Source: Hydrotalea sp. (GTDB taxonomy: Bacteria; Bacteroidota; Bacteroidia; Chitinophagales; Chitinophagaceae). From it: DNA of 64,000 nucleotides. Below are positions 16,586-26,132 of the stretch, piece after piece. The notes below the pieces were generated by a model that worked only from the letters and a program-made list of their open reading frames with translations, had not been told where the DNA came from and searched no databases. A program made the translations under genes and the position numbers. The first letter of the stretch is position 1; every line of letters begins with the position of its first letter. Where the stretch lies: positions 1-64,000 of the forward strand of contig JAKRSC010000008.1 in assembly GCA_022402565.1 (NCBI GenBank). Reading direction: 5' to 3'.

Positions 16586-17638
16586 ATGAACACAATTTTA
16601 TTAGCATTTGATTTGGCTTTATTCTTAGAAAAACTCATTCTAATTGCAGTAATCATTTTCGCAAGTTTAGGTATTGCATTATATACCACATTTGCCGAAA
16701 GGAAAGTTGCTGCATTGCTTCAAGATAGGAGTGGCCCTAACAGGGTTGGTCCATTTGGTTTGTTCCAGCCGTTTGCAGACGGTTTGAAGTTGTTAATGAA
16801 AGAAGAAATCATTCCAAATACATCCAATAAGTTTCTTTTTATTCTTGGGCCTTTTATGGCAATGACAGCTGCTTTAATGACTTGTGCTGTAATTCCTTGG
16901 GGCAACCAAGTTGAAATGTTTGGAAGAACTATTCAACTTCAGATTGCTGATATTAACATTGGTGTCTTGTATGTTTTTGGAGTAGTTAGTTTAGGTGTAT
17001 ATGGCATGTTAATTGGTGGCTGGGCTTCGAACAACAAGTTTTCTTTAATGGCTGCTCTAAGAGGTGCATCTCAGGCTATTAGTTACGAATTAGCTATGGG
17101 ATTATCTCTGATTGCATTATTAATGCTTACAGGGTCATTAAGCATGAAGACTATTGTTGAGCAACAGATGGATTCTTATTGGAATATTCTTTATCAGCCT
17201 CTAGGCTTCCTTATATTCATCATTTGTGTGTTTGCTGAGTGTAACCGTACTCCATTTGATTTACCTGAGGCAGAAAATGAATTAAATTTTGGATATCACC
17301 AAGAGTATTCTTCAATGAAACTTGGATTTTATTTATTTGCTGAATATATCCACATGTTTATTGGCAGTGCTGTTATGTCGACTCTTTATTTTGGAGGATA
17401 TGATGTTCCATTTTTGGATGAGTCTACATTAAGCAGCAATGTGGCTGCATTGGTGGGTATTGCTTCCTTAATGGCAAAAATTGTATTCTTTTTATTTTTA
17501 TTTATGTGGGTACGATGGACCATTCCGCGTTTCCGCTATGACCAACTTATGAATTTAGGTTGGAAGAGCTTAATTCCTTTGGCTTTATTCAATATGCTTT
17601 TAACGGGAGCATTAATTCTAGCCAAATCTGGACTTTAA
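16586..17638 (+). CDS. nuoH: NADH-quinone oxidoreductase subunit H
   Basis: Membrane subunit that forms the quinone channel with NuoB and NuoD, 350 residues, about eight helices. The conserved loop is recognisable: AERKVAALLQDRSGPNRVG near residues 38-55 and the acidic AECNRTPFDLPEAENEL near 224-240, which carries residues needed for coupling. The start is 13 bp after the nuoG stop. Confidence 0.97.
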   Translation: MNTILLAFDLALFLEKLILIAVIIFASLGIALYTTFAERKVAALLQDRSGPNRVGPFGLFQPFADGLKLLMKEEIIPNTSNKFLFILGPFMAMTAALMTCAVIPWGNQVEMFGRTIQLQIADINIGVLYVFGVVSLGVYGMLIGGWASNNKFSLMAALRGASQAISYELAMGLSLIALLMLTGSLSMKTIVEQQMDSYWNILYQPLGFLIFIICVFAECNRTPFDLPEAENELNFGYHQEYSSMKLGFYLFAEYIHMFIGSAVMSTLYFGGYDVPFLDESTLSSNVAALVGIASLMAKIVFFLFLFMWVRWTIPRFRYDQLMNLGWKSLIPLALFNMLLTGALILAKSGL

Positions 17639-17728
17639 TACAAAATGTTCATTCATTCAAGTGCTTTTATCTTGTTTGGTTGAACGCAAAAAACAATATT
17701 TGCAAATCTTAAAAAAGAAGAGCTACAT

Positions 17729-18265
17729 ATGCAGGCCTTAACTCAAAGAGCGAAAGCAGTAGATCGTAAACCCATGACTTGGTGGGAAAAGTTGTATTTA
17801 CCCTCCATTCTTAAGGGTATGGCAATTACTTTTGGACATTCATTCAAAAAGCGTCCTACTATTAATTATCCTGAAGAAACACGTCCTTTTAGCCCTGTTT
17901 TCCGTGGATTACATGTATTGAATAGAGATGAAGAAGGTCGTGAGCGCTGCACTGCTTGTGGTTTATGTGCCGTTGCTTGTCCAGCCGAAGCAATTACCAT
18001 GGAGGCTGCTGAGAGGATAGAAGGAGAAGAGAATTTGTACAGAGAAGAAAAATATGCTGCCAAGTATGAAATAAATATGTTGCGTTGCATTTTCTGCGGA
18101 CTGTGCGAAGAAGCTTGTCCAAAAGATGCTATTTATTTAAGTGAAACTTTTGCGCCTTCTAACTATACAAGAAAAGGATTTATTTACGGCAAGGATGAGC
18201 TTTTAATTCCACATCCAATTCAAGACCCAGAGGGGTATGCAAAAGCTAAAGGATTAAACAACTAA
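17729..18265 (+). CDS. nuoI: NADH-quinone oxidoreductase subunit I (23 kDa, two 4Fe-4S clusters)
   Basis: Ferredoxin-like subunit of 178 residues holding clusters N6a/N6b. Two canonical Cx2Cx2Cx3C motifs are present at C74, C77, C80, C84 and at C120, C123, C126, C130. The first 40 residues include an amphipathic region that docks to the membrane arm. The 90-bp gap before it, the largest in the operon, contains AATATTTG at about 17696, a weak resemblance to a -7 box, so an internal promoter cannot be excluded. Confidence 0.96.
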   Translation: MQALTQRAKAVDRKPMTWWEKLYLPSILKGMAITFGHSFKKRPTINYPEETRPFSPVFRGLHVLNRDEEGRERCTACGLCAVACPAEAITMEAAERIEGEENLYREEKYAAKYEINMLRCIFCGLCEEACPKDAIYLSETFAPSNYTRKGFIYGKDELLIPHPIQDPEGYAKAKGLNN

Positions 18266-18277
18266 TTCAGCCTAAAA

Positions 18278-18781
18278 ATGAGTATAACAGAGATTTTATT
18301 TTGGTTCCTCAGTGCATTAGCCTTGGTTGGTGCTTTGATGGTAGTGCTGAGTCGTAATCCGGTACACAGTGTATTGTGGTTGGTTGCAACCTTCTTTGCT
18401 ATTTCTGGCCATTATATTTTGATGAATGCGCAATTCTTGGCTATTGTAAACATCATTGTTTATGCTGGAGCAATTATGGTACTATTCTTATTCGTTATCA
18501 TGTTAATGAATTTGAACTCTGAAGCAGAGCCTCGAAAGAGTTGGATGATGCAATTGGCTGGCGTTTTAGCAGGCGGTTGCTTTATGATGGTATTGGTTTC
18601 TCTAGTAAGACAAACTGCGGAATTAGGAGGAAAAACAGCATTAGTAAAAGAAGGTAATATAGGCTTGATTAAGCAGCTTGGTATGAAGCTCTTTTCAGAG
18701 TATACAGTGCCTTTTGAAATTAGTAGTGTTTTGTTTTTAAGTGCAATGGTTGGTGCAGTTGTGATTGGTAAAAAAGATTAA
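18278..18781 (+). CDS. nuoJ: NADH-quinone oxidoreductase subunit J
   Basis: Membrane subunit of 167 residues with about five hydrophobic helices. The block NPVHSVLWLVATFFAIS, then FLAIVNIIVYAGAIMVLFLFVIMLMNL, is the NuoJ/ND6 signature containing the pi-bulge helix that transmits conformational change. It is 12 bp after nuoI. Confidence 0.96.
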   Translation: MSITEILFWFLSALALVGALMVVLSRNPVHSVLWLVATFFAISGHYILMNAQFLAIVNIIVYAGAIMVLFLFVIMLMNLNSEAEPRKSWMMQLAGVLAGGCFMMVLVSLVRQTAELGGKTALVKEGNIGLIKQLGMKLFSEYTVPFEISSVLFLSAMVGAVVIGKKD

Positions 18782-18790
18782 ATAAGAACT

Positions 18791-19126
18791 ATGCCTATTC
18801 AATATTATATATTTCTAGCACTTGCATTATTCAGTATTGGAATTATTGGAGTGCTAACACGTAGAAATGCAATTATTGTTTTTATGTGTATTGAGTTAAT
18901 GCTCAATTCTGTGAATTTATTATTGGTAGCATTTTCCAAGATGCATCATGCAGAAGCACTAACAGCAGTTGCGGATACAACTATAGGAATAGATGCTCAG
19001 TTGTTTGTCTTTTTTATAATGGTTGTAGCAGCCGCGGAAGTTGCAGTTGGACTAGCAATCATTGTAATGATGTTTCGTAACACCCATTCAGTGGATGTTC
19101 ATTTCTTAAATAGGTTAAAAAACTAA
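18791..19126 (+). CDS. nuoK: NADH-quinone oxidoreductase subunit K
   Basis: Three-helix subunit of 111 residues, slightly longer than the usual 100. Key acidic residues of the proton path are present in [17 protein letters not shown] and in [13 protein letters not shown]. It lies 9 bp after nuoJ. Confidence 0.96.
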   Translation: MPIQYYIFLALALFSIGIIGVLTRRNAIIVFMCIELMLNSVNLLLVAFSKMHHAEALTAVADTTIGIDAQLFVFFIMVVAAAEVAVGLAIIVMMFRNTHSVDVHFLNRLKN

Positions 19127-19166
19127 TGGAATAGATCTATGATCTTTTTCATGTAAATGAAGATAT

Positions 19167-21095
19167 ATGAGTCAGCTTGTTTTCTTGGTCCCATTATTCC
19201 CATTAATTGGTTTTCTAATAACCGGTTTAGGAAGAAATTATTTATCGAAAACTGCAACAGGATATATTGCTAGTGGATCTATTTTAGGTGCATTCATTGT
19301 ATCCTGCTTGTTATTCAGTCAAGTCTATGGATCAGGCAGTGGGCAAGTATTTACACTCTTCCATTTCATACAAACCGAAGGATTTTCAATTCCTTTTGCT
19401 TTTCAGGTAGATCAGTTGTCGTCTTTGTTTTTGCTCATTATTACTGGTATTGGATTTTTGATTCATGTTTATTCAACCAGCTACATGCATGAAGAAGATG
19501 CTCACCATTTCGCAAGATTTTTTGCTTACATGAATTTGTTTGTTTTCTCAATGCTTTTGTTGGTATTGGGAGCAAACTATGTTATCATGTTTATTGGTTG
19601 GGAAGGTGTTGGTTTGTGTTCTTACCTATTAATAGGTTATTGGTTCAAAAATGGCGATTATAATTATGCTGCTAAGAAAGCATTTATTATGAACCGAATT
19701 GGTGACCTCGGATTTTTACTAGCTGTATTTTGGATGTTAGCCAAACTAGGAACAGCAACTTATGGTGAAGTGTTCTCTCAAGTGGCTACACTTTCTACTT
19801 TCGATATTACAGCAATAACCATGTTGTTGTTTGTTGGTGCAATGGGAAAGAGTGCTCAAATTCCGTTGTATACTTGGTTGCCCGACGCAATGGCTGGTCC
19901 AACGCCTGTATCAGCACTTATTCATGCTGCAACAATGGTAACCGCGGGTATTTATATGATTGCAAGAAGCAATGTGTTATATACGCTTGCTCCATTTTCA
20001 CAAGGATTTGTGGCTATGATTGGTTTAGCAACAGCTATATTCGCTGCGACCATTGCATTGCGACAAAATGATATTAAAAAAGTTCTAGCATACTCAACAG
20101 TTAGTCAACTTGGCTACATGTTTTTAGGTCTAGGAGTTGGTGCTTACACAGGTGCTGTATTTCATGTAATGACACATGCATTTTTTAAAGCATTATTATT
20201 TTTGGGTGCAGGTTCAGTAATACATGCACTTCATCATGAACAAGACATAAGAAAAATGGGAGGTTTGAAAAAGCAACTTCCAATTACACATATTACATTT
20301 TTGCTTGGATGTATAGCCATTGCAGGAATTCCTCCATTCTCTGGTTTCTTTTCAAAAGATGAAATTTTAATGGCTACTTATGCCCATCAACCTTGGATGT
20401 ATTTCATTGCAATGGGTGGTGCTTTAATGACTGCATTTTATATGTTCCGTTTGTATAGTTTGACTTTTCTAGGTAGTTATAGAGGACATACAGACGCTGC
20501 GCATCCAATTCATGAGAGCCCATTATCTATGACATTTCCCTTGATGGTATTAGCTGTACTTTCAGTAGTAGGTGGTTTTATAGGTATTCCAGCAGTATTT
20601 GCAGAAAACGCTCATTGGCTAGAGCATTTCTTAGCGCCTGTTTTTCAACCTTCTAATGAGTTAGTACAACATACGCATTTAGATCATGCAACAGAGTATT
20701 TGCTCATGGGGATCAGCACGGTACTGGTTTTAATTATGATACTTCTTGCTGTAAAATTGTTTGGAAAAGATGATGTTGATGTTAAGAAAGATGATACTGG
20801 TATTAAGAAATGGATGGCTAACAAGTGGTATATAGATGAACTTTATCAGGCTGTTATCATTCAACCATTACATATTTTTTCAGTTCTATTAAAAAATTTA
20901 GTAGAAAAAAATATCATTGACGGGGCAGTTAATGGTGTAGGAAGGCTAGTGCATTATGGAGCAAGACAGTTTAGATTAATTCAGAGTGGGCAGGTTGGAA
21001 ATTATTTGCTCTTCATGATTTTATCAATTGTTGTATTTATATTGATTTGGTTCAATGATGCAACAATACTCCGTGCTTTAAACAACATTTTTTAA
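19167..21095 (+). CDS. nuoL: NADH-quinone oxidoreductase subunit L (antiporter-like)
   Basis: Largest proton-pumping subunit, 642 residues, ND5/Mrp family. Recognisable blocks are VYSTSYMHEEDAHHFARFFAYMN, FIGWEGVGLCSYLLIGYW (essential Glu) and KSAQIPLYTWLPDAMAGPTPVSALIHAATMVTAG (conserved Lys and His). The C-terminal extension includes an amphipathic region before a last hydrophobic helix, corresponding to the lateral helix. Downstream nuoM starts after 15 bp. Confidence 0.97.
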   Translation: MSQLVFLVPLFPLIGFLITGLGRNYLSKTATGYIASGSILGAFIVSCLLFSQVYGSGSGQVFTLFHFIQTEGFSIPFAFQVDQLSSLFLLIITGIGFLIHVYSTSYMHEEDAHHFARFFAYMNLFVFSMLLLVLGANYVIMFIGWEGVGLCSYLLIGYWFKNGDYNYAAKKAFIMNRIGDLGFLLAVFWMLAKLGTATYGEVFSQVATLSTFDITAITMLLFVGAMGKSAQIPLYTWLPDAMAGPTPVSALIHAATMVTAGIYMIARSNVLYTLAPFSQGFVAMIGLATAIFAATIALRQNDIKKVLAYSTVSQLGYMFLGLGVGAYTGAVFHVMTHAFFKALLFLGAGSVIHALHHEQDIRKMGGLKKQLPITHITFLLGCIAIAGIPPFSGFFSKDEILMATYAHQPWMYFIAMGGALMTAFYMFRLYSLTFLGSYRGHTDAAHPIHESPLSMTFPLMVLAVLSVVGGFIGIPAVFAENAHWLEHFLAPVFQPSNELVQHTHLDHATEYLLMGISTVLVLIMILLAVKLFGKDDVDVKKDDTGIKKWMANKWYIDELYQAVIIQPLHIFSVLLKNLVEKNIIDGAVNGVGRLVHYGARQFRLIQSGQVGNYLLFMILSIVVFILIWFNDATILRALNNIF

Positions 21096-21110
21096 AGATA
21101 TTATTGGAAT

Positions 21111-22541
21111 ATGATACCTGTATTACTCATTACTCTACCCATTTTTAGCGGACTTATGGCTTTTTTCATGAAGGGCCAATCTGTAAAATCATGGGCGCTG
21201 CTTTCAAGTTTTGCAGTACTTGGAATTAGTATTTGGTCTTTATTTTCTGATGCAAATTTATTGTCGTATAGTCAAGCTTGGCTTCCATCTTTAGGAAGCA
21301 GATTTGATTTGACTATGCAGGATGGTCTTTCAAAATTGATGTGTTTGTTAACGGCACTATCATTCCCGTTAGTTTTAATATCAACTCAGCAAAATAGCAG
21401 CAATCAATCACCTCATTTTTTTGCATTAATGTTGTTAACCCAAGCTGGATTAATGGGCGTGTTTCTTGCCGCTGATGCATTGTTATTTTATTTCTTTTGG
21501 GAACTAGCACTTATCCCAGTTTATTTTCTATGCTCTATTTGGGGTGGTGAAAAGCGAATTGCAGTTACTTTCAAGTTTTTCATTTACACTTTTGTTGGAT
21601 CAATATTGATGCTTGTTGGGATATTGAGTCTATATTATATGCAGGATACACCAAGTTTTGCTTGGAGCAGCTTAACGGCAAATGCATCGAAGGGTATTTA
21701 TCCCAATTGGGCATTTTGGTTATTTTTCTTAGCATTTGCAATTAAGATGCCTATTTTCCCACTGCATACCTGGCAGCCAGATGCATATGAGCAGTCGCCT
21801 ACACCTGTTACAATGATTTTAAGTGGTGTAATGGTTAAAATGGGACTTTTTGCAGCTATTAGATGGCTCTTGCCTTTGTTTCCAAAAGCTACAGAGCAAT
21901 TTGCATGGGTTATTGTTTGTTGTTCTGTAATAGGAATGATTTACGCTTCATTACTTGCTATTCGTCAAGATGATATTAAACGTTTGATTGCATATTCATC
22001 TATTGCACACATTGGTTTAATGAGTGCGGTAATTTTTAGTGGCAATGCAAGTGGAATGGGGGGTGTAATGATACAAATGTTTCACCATGGTGTAAACGTA
22101 ATTGGATTGTGGATTGTTGCTAATGCAATAGAGCAAAAGCTTGGTACGAGGTCATTATCTGAAATGGGTGGCTTAGCTCAAAAGGCGCCTACATTGTCTA
22201 TACTTCTTGTAGTAATGAGTTTGGCAAATGTGGCATTGCCGCTAACAAATGCCTTTGTAGGTGAGTTTCTTATGTTCAATAGTTTATTTAAGTACAATGT
22301 TTGGTTAACTGCTGTAGCTGGAATAAGCATCATTCTTGCAGCTGTTTATACTTTAAATATGGTACAAAAAGTAATTTATGGAGAGGTGAACTCATTGACT
22401 GAAAAGGCAACCGACACACCTTTTAATGTAAACTTTAGCTTGGTGTTGATTGCAATACTAATTGTAGTAATGGGTGTGTATCCACAGCCACTACTTGATT
22501 TAACAAAGGATGCAGTAACACAATTATTTGCTCAACAGTAA
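21111..22541 (+). CDS. nuoM: NADH-quinone oxidoreductase subunit M (antiporter-like)
   Basis: Second antiporter-like subunit, 476 residues, ND4 family. The early FFWELALIPVYFLCSIWGG contains the essential Glu, and KMPIFPLHTWQPDAYEQSPTPVTMILSGVMVKMG is the central Lys-containing helix pair. About fourteen helices are expected. No irregularity is seen. Confidence 0.97.
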   Translation: MIPVLLITLPIFSGLMAFFMKGQSVKSWALLSSFAVLGISIWSLFSDANLLSYSQAWLPSLGSRFDLTMQDGLSKLMCLLTALSFPLVLISTQQNSSNQSPHFFALMLLTQAGLMGVFLAADALLFYFFWELALIPVYFLCSIWGGEKRIAVTFKFFIYTFVGSILMLVGILSLYYMQDTPSFAWSSLTANASKGIYPNWAFWLFFLAFAIKMPIFPLHTWQPDAYEQSPTPVTMILSGVMVKMGLFAAIRWLLPLFPKATEQFAWVIVCCSVIGMIYASLLAIRQDDIKRLIAYSSIAHIGLMSAVIFSGNASGMGGVMIQMFHHGVNVIGLWIVANAIEQKLGTRSLSEMGGLAQKAPTLSILLVVMSLANVALPLTNAFVGEFLMFNSLFKYNVWLTAVAGISIILAAVYTLNMVQKVIYGEVNSLTEKATDTPFNVNFSLVLIAILIVVMGVYPQPLLDLTKDAVTQLFAQQ

Positions 22542-22553
22542 TAGAATAAGGAT

Positions 22554-23942
22554 ATGAATGCAATTATAGTATCGGCTGTTTTTGGTGTTTTAATGATGTT
22601 TGCTAGCTTTCTAGTAAACAACAAAAATGTATATCGTTATTTGGCTATTATTGGCTTATCAGTGCTTTTGTTAGCAAATATTTTAGAGACATATGCTATA
22701 TGGTCAATTAAGTTTGACTCATTTCTTCAACTATCATTTGAGCGATTTGGCTTGTTCTTTAATTCAATTGCAATTGCCGCAACACTTTTTTATGTTCTAC
22801 TGAGCGGAAAAGATATAGTGCGAGTAGGAAACTATAGTGCCGAATATTTTGTGCTGATATTTTTTATTCTTTGTGGTGTGTCTTTAATAACATCTTATAA
22901 TAGTTTGTTGATGTTGTTTTTAGGAATCGAGATTATTTCAATTCCACTTTACATTCTAACGGGCTCAGACAAGAAAAATTTAAAGAGTAATGAAGCCGCA
23001 CTAAAATACTTTTTGATGGGTGCTTTTTCAACAGGACTCATGTTAATGGGAATTGCGCTTAGTTATGGTGCAGTTGGTAATTTTGGTTTAGAGGGAAGAG
23101 GTGTAGTTGCGTTTGGTGGAAGCATGCGTGTTTCATTTTTAGAAGTAGCGGGTTTATTATTACTTTTTATTTCGATGTCTTTTAAAGCATCTGCTGCTCC
23201 TTTTCATTTCTGGACTCCAGATGTATATGAAGGAGCTCCAAGTGTTTTCACATCATTCATGGCAACTATAGTAAAGGCAACTGTTTTTATTGGAATGATA
23301 AAGCTGCTTGAAGCACGCACAGGAATTTTTGGTCCAACCTGGCAAATTATTCTTCCATTGATGATTGTATTAACCTTAGCAATAGGAAATATTACAGCTG
23401 TATTTCAACAGAGTGTGAAGCGTATGCTAGCTTATTCAAGTATTGCACAAGCAGGTTTTATGCTTTTTGCATTGTGGAGCGCTAATGATATGGGAAGGGA
23501 GGGTATTCTTTTATATTCTGTTGCTTACACTCTTGCTACAGTAGGAATTTTTGCTGTTCTTGTAAAAATGAAAGATTACACTTTTGATGGATTTAATGGG
23601 TTGGCAGCAAAACAACCACTTGTTGCAGCATCAGTTGCTGTATTTGTTCTATCACTTGCTGGGATTCCATTGACAGCTGGCTTTTTTGCAAAATATTTCA
23701 TGTTAGCATCTGCTATTAAGAGTGGGGCAGGCGTTTGGCTATTGGTTGTAGCAGTTGTTTTTGCAGCCGTAAGTGTTTATTATTACTTTAGGCTCATTCA
23801 AGCTATGTATTTTAAAGAGGGTGAGGCAGAAATGTTTGAGCAACCCACCAACTCTTTCAAGGGAATGCTTGCAATATTTGCTGTTTTACTAATAGTGCTT
23901 GGTATTGCTCCTTCATTATTGTTCAATTACCTTTATTTTTAA
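22554..23942 (+). CDS. nuoN: NADH-quinone oxidoreductase subunit N (antiporter-like)
   Basis: Third antiporter-like subunit, 462 residues, ND2 family, and last gene of the nuo operon. LFLGIEIISIPLYILTG and KASAAPFHFWTPDVYEGAPSVFTSFMATIVKA carry the conserved Glu and Lys. There is no clear hairpin terminator in the 72 bp before the next plus-strand gene, so some read-through into the MacB-type permease is possible. Confidence 0.96.
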   Translation: MNAIIVSAVFGVLMMFASFLVNNKNVYRYLAIIGLSVLLLANILETYAIWSIKFDSFLQLSFERFGLFFNSIAIAATLFYVLLSGKDIVRVGNYSAEYFVLIFFILCGVSLITSYNSLLMLFLGIEIISIPLYILTGSDKKNLKSNEAALKYFLMGAFSTGLMLMGIALSYGAVGNFGLEGRGVVAFGGSMRVSFLEVAGLLLLFISMSFKASAAPFHFWTPDVYEGAPSVFTSFMATIVKATVFIGMIKLLEARTGIFGPTWQIILPLMIVLTLAIGNITAVFQQSVKRMLAYSSIAQAGFMLFALWSANDMGREGILLYSVAYTLATVGIFAVLVKMKDYTFDGFNGLAAKQPLVAASVAVFVLSLAGIPLTAGFFAKYFMLASAIKSGAGVWLLVVAVVFAAVSVYYYFRLIQAMYFKEGEAEMFEQPTNSFKGMLAIFAVLLIVLGIAPSLLFNYLYF

Positions 23943-24014
23943 CCGCTCTTCCCAAAACATAATTTGAATGGGTGCTGGCTTATGTATCTTTAGGGTTAGA
24001 AAGAAATAGCTTTT

Positions 24015-25289
24015 ATGACCTTATTAGACACATTCTCCCTCGCATTTAGAACTATTAAAGGCAATCGTCTTCGTACCGGTATTACCGTTGCAATTATTGC
24101 CTTTGGTATTATGGCACTAATAGGTATTATTACTGCTATAGAGGCTATGAATAAGTCACTTAAAGAAAGCTTTTCCTCTATGGGTGCAAATGCCTTTAGT
24201 ATTCGTTTTAAAGAATCACGGGTGAATTTTGGCGGAGGCGATGATGTAAAAAAGTCGAAAAGGGGCCAAAAAAAGGAAAAGAAATCGGCTTTAGGTAAAC
24301 CAATTAGGCGAGAAGAGGCTGAATTATTCAAACAAGCCTATTATTTTCCAGGAGCAGCCGTTAGCATGTATCAAAGAGGTGGTGGAGGCTGGGAAGTTCA
24401 ATTTAAAGATAGAAAGACGAATCCAAATATTAATGTGTGGGGTGGAGATGAAAACTATTTGCAGGTAAATGGATACCAGTTAAGTCATGGTAGAAATTTC
24501 AATTCCATGGATGTTCAAACTGGTAGAAATGTATGTGTAATTGGAAATAGTTTAGTTAACAAGTTGTTTAAAGGCAAACCTGAATCGGCTTTAGATCAAG
24601 TTATAAAACTTGGTAGCATTCCTTATCGGGTAATTGGAGTGTTAAAAGAAAAAGGGTCGAGTGCTTTTTTGCGGCAGGATGATGTTGTAGTTACCACATA
24701 TACAAATTCAAGGCGATTACCCAATGCAAGTTCTTCGTATTTGTTAGGAGTTCTCGTTGCCGATGTGAAGCAATTAGATGTAGCAACAGATCAAGCAACT
24801 GCTGTTTTTAGAGGAATTCGGAAAACAACTCCTATTGAGGAAAGCAATTTTGTAATTGAAAAGAGTGACAAGTTTGCTGAGTTGTTTATTGGCTTTTTAA
24901 GCAGCATTACGGGTTCTGCTGGTGCTATTGGACTAATAACACTAATAGGAGCAGCCATTGGATTAATGAATATTATGTTGGTTGCTGTAAATGAAAGAAC
25001 CAGAGAAGTAGGCCTAATAAAAGCAATAGGTGGAAAACGAAAAGATGTGAGACTTCAGTTTTTATTTGAAAGTATGATCATTAGTATTTTAGGTGCAATA
25101 TTTGGAATTATTTTAGGCGTATTGGTAGGGAATCTTTTTGGATTGGTATTAGATACTGGATTTATTATTCCATGGTTTTGGGTTGGAATTGGAATAGTTA
25201 TTTGTAGCATTGTTGGCTTATTGGCTGGTATTTATCCGGCCATGAAAGCAGCTAAATTAAATCCAATTGTGGCTTTGAGATACGAGTAG
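24015..25289 (+). CDS. MacB-type ABC transporter permease
   Basis: Inner-membrane permease of 424 residues with the MacB/FtsX arrangement: one N-terminal helix (about 20-42), a large periplasmic MacB-PCD domain, and three C-terminal helices from about 296 (FtsX domain with NERTREVGLIKAIGGKRKDV). Family members move lipoproteins, peptides or signals using an ATPase of the LolD type. No ATPase adjoins it; two LolD-like ATPases occur at 40652 and 42000. Near residues 76-92 the periplasmic domain has an unusually basic stretch (KKSKRGQKKEKK). The exact substrate is unknown. Confidence 0.88.
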   Translation: MTLLDTFSLAFRTIKGNRLRTGITVAIIAFGIMALIGIITAIEAMNKSLKESFSSMGANAFSIRFKESRVNFGGGDDVKKSKRGQKKEKKSALGKPIRREEAELFKQAYYFPGAAVSMYQRGGGGWEVQFKDRKTNPNINVWGGDENYLQVNGYQLSHGRNFNSMDVQTGRNVCVIGNSLVNKLFKGKPESALDQVIKLGSIPYRVIGVLKEKGSSAFLRQDDVVVTTYTNSRRLPNASSSYLLGVLVADVKQLDVATDQATAVFRGIRKTTPIEESNFVIEKSDKFAELFIGFLSSITGSAGAIGLITLIGAAIGLMNIMLVAVNERTREVGLIKAIGGKRKDVRLQFLFESMIISILGAIFGIILGVLVGNLFGLVLDTGFIIPWFWVGIGIVICSIVGLLAGIYPAMKAAKLNPIVALRYE

Positions 25290-25292
25290 AAA

Positions 25293-26018
25293 TTAATTTC
25301 CGCTTCTTCTTTTATCTGCTTTTAATCGGTCGTTGATATAATACTTAACATCAACCTCTGAAGGGTGTTTTCTAAGCCATTCGTAGGTAGGACGATGCCT
25401 TTGCATGAAGTCTTGCAGAGCTTCATCTTTAAAGCCAGTAAACTGCTCAACGATTTTTTTCGAGAACCTGTAGTTAATGTATTCCTCTCTTTCATTTTCA
25501 TCAAAAAAATCAAAAGCGTTTCGTTTTCTTTTTTCCTTTTTATAGAAGTAGTCAATGTTAACGCCCATACCTGCTCCTGAGTTTGAATTACTAACTGCGG
25601 GTAATTTACTATTTCCAACAGAGGCTAAAAATTTTCTTCTTCTATCCATACTATCGAGTTGATATTGTGACCAACGAGAATTAGCTGTTACAGTTACATC
25701 TCCCAAATTTCCACTCAAGGTTTTCAGATAGAAAATTACTGTGTCGGAACCTGAAATATATTTTTCAGTAATTCTAAGCGTATCAAAATAATACCCTATG
25801 GCAGCAAAGCTTAGTAGATGCCCATCTTTATACTCAATTTTAAAAGTACCTCTTGTAGAAGTCATGACTGTTTTTTTTGTCATTAAGTTGGTTACACTTG
25901 CTAGTTCAATTGGAGTTTTAGAAGTGCTATCGAGAAGTAAGCCTATGGCTGTTTTGTTTTGAGCATAGATAGAAACACTCAAAAGACAAACAACGGTTAT
26001 TATTAAAAACTGTTTCAT
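25293..26018 (-). CDS. Secreted carboxypeptidase-regulatory-like protein
   Basis: Exported protein of 241 residues with a signal peptide (residues 1-19, ending IYAQ). Residues 22-100 resemble the CarboxypepD_reg-like beta-sandwich common in Bacteroidota surface proteins (LLDSTSKTPIELASVTNL...TSTRGTFKIEY...GYYFDTL). The rest is highly charged and helical and has no recognised domain. It is too short for a TonB-dependent receptor and lacks a plug or barrel. It converges on the MacB-type permease with only 3 bp between the stops. TATCTTTA just upstream of the start is one base off the -7 consensus. Confidence 0.72.
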   Translation of the reverse strand: MKQFLIITVVCLLSVSIYAQNKTAIGLLLDSTSKTPIELASVTNLMTKKTVMTSTRGTFKIEYKDGHLLSFAAIGYYFDTLRITEKYISGSDTVIFYLKTLSGNLGDVTVTANSRWSQYQLDSMDRRRKFLASVGNSKLPAVSNSNSGAGMGVNIDYFYKKEKRKRNAFDFFDENEREEYINYRFSKKIVEQFTGFKDEALQDFMQRHRPTYEWLRKHPSEVDVKYYINDRLKADKRRSGN

Positions 26019-26085
26019 ATATGTAAAGATACGGTTGATAGTTAAAGAAATTCAGGCAAAGATTTATCATGTGATTGTATAAAAA

Positions 26086-26114
26086 AAAGCCCCAGTGCTA
26101 TGCACCAGGGCTTT
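26086..26114 (-). terminator. Hairpin terminator after the zinc metalloprotease gene
   Basis: On the minus strand AAAGCCC pairs with GGGCTTT, with an inner GTGC/GCAC stem separated by a two-base mismatch, and is followed by eight T residues. It lies 19 bp past the stop of the metalloprotease gene. Confidence 0.8.
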
Positions 26115-26132
26115 AAAAACACAATAGAATTC

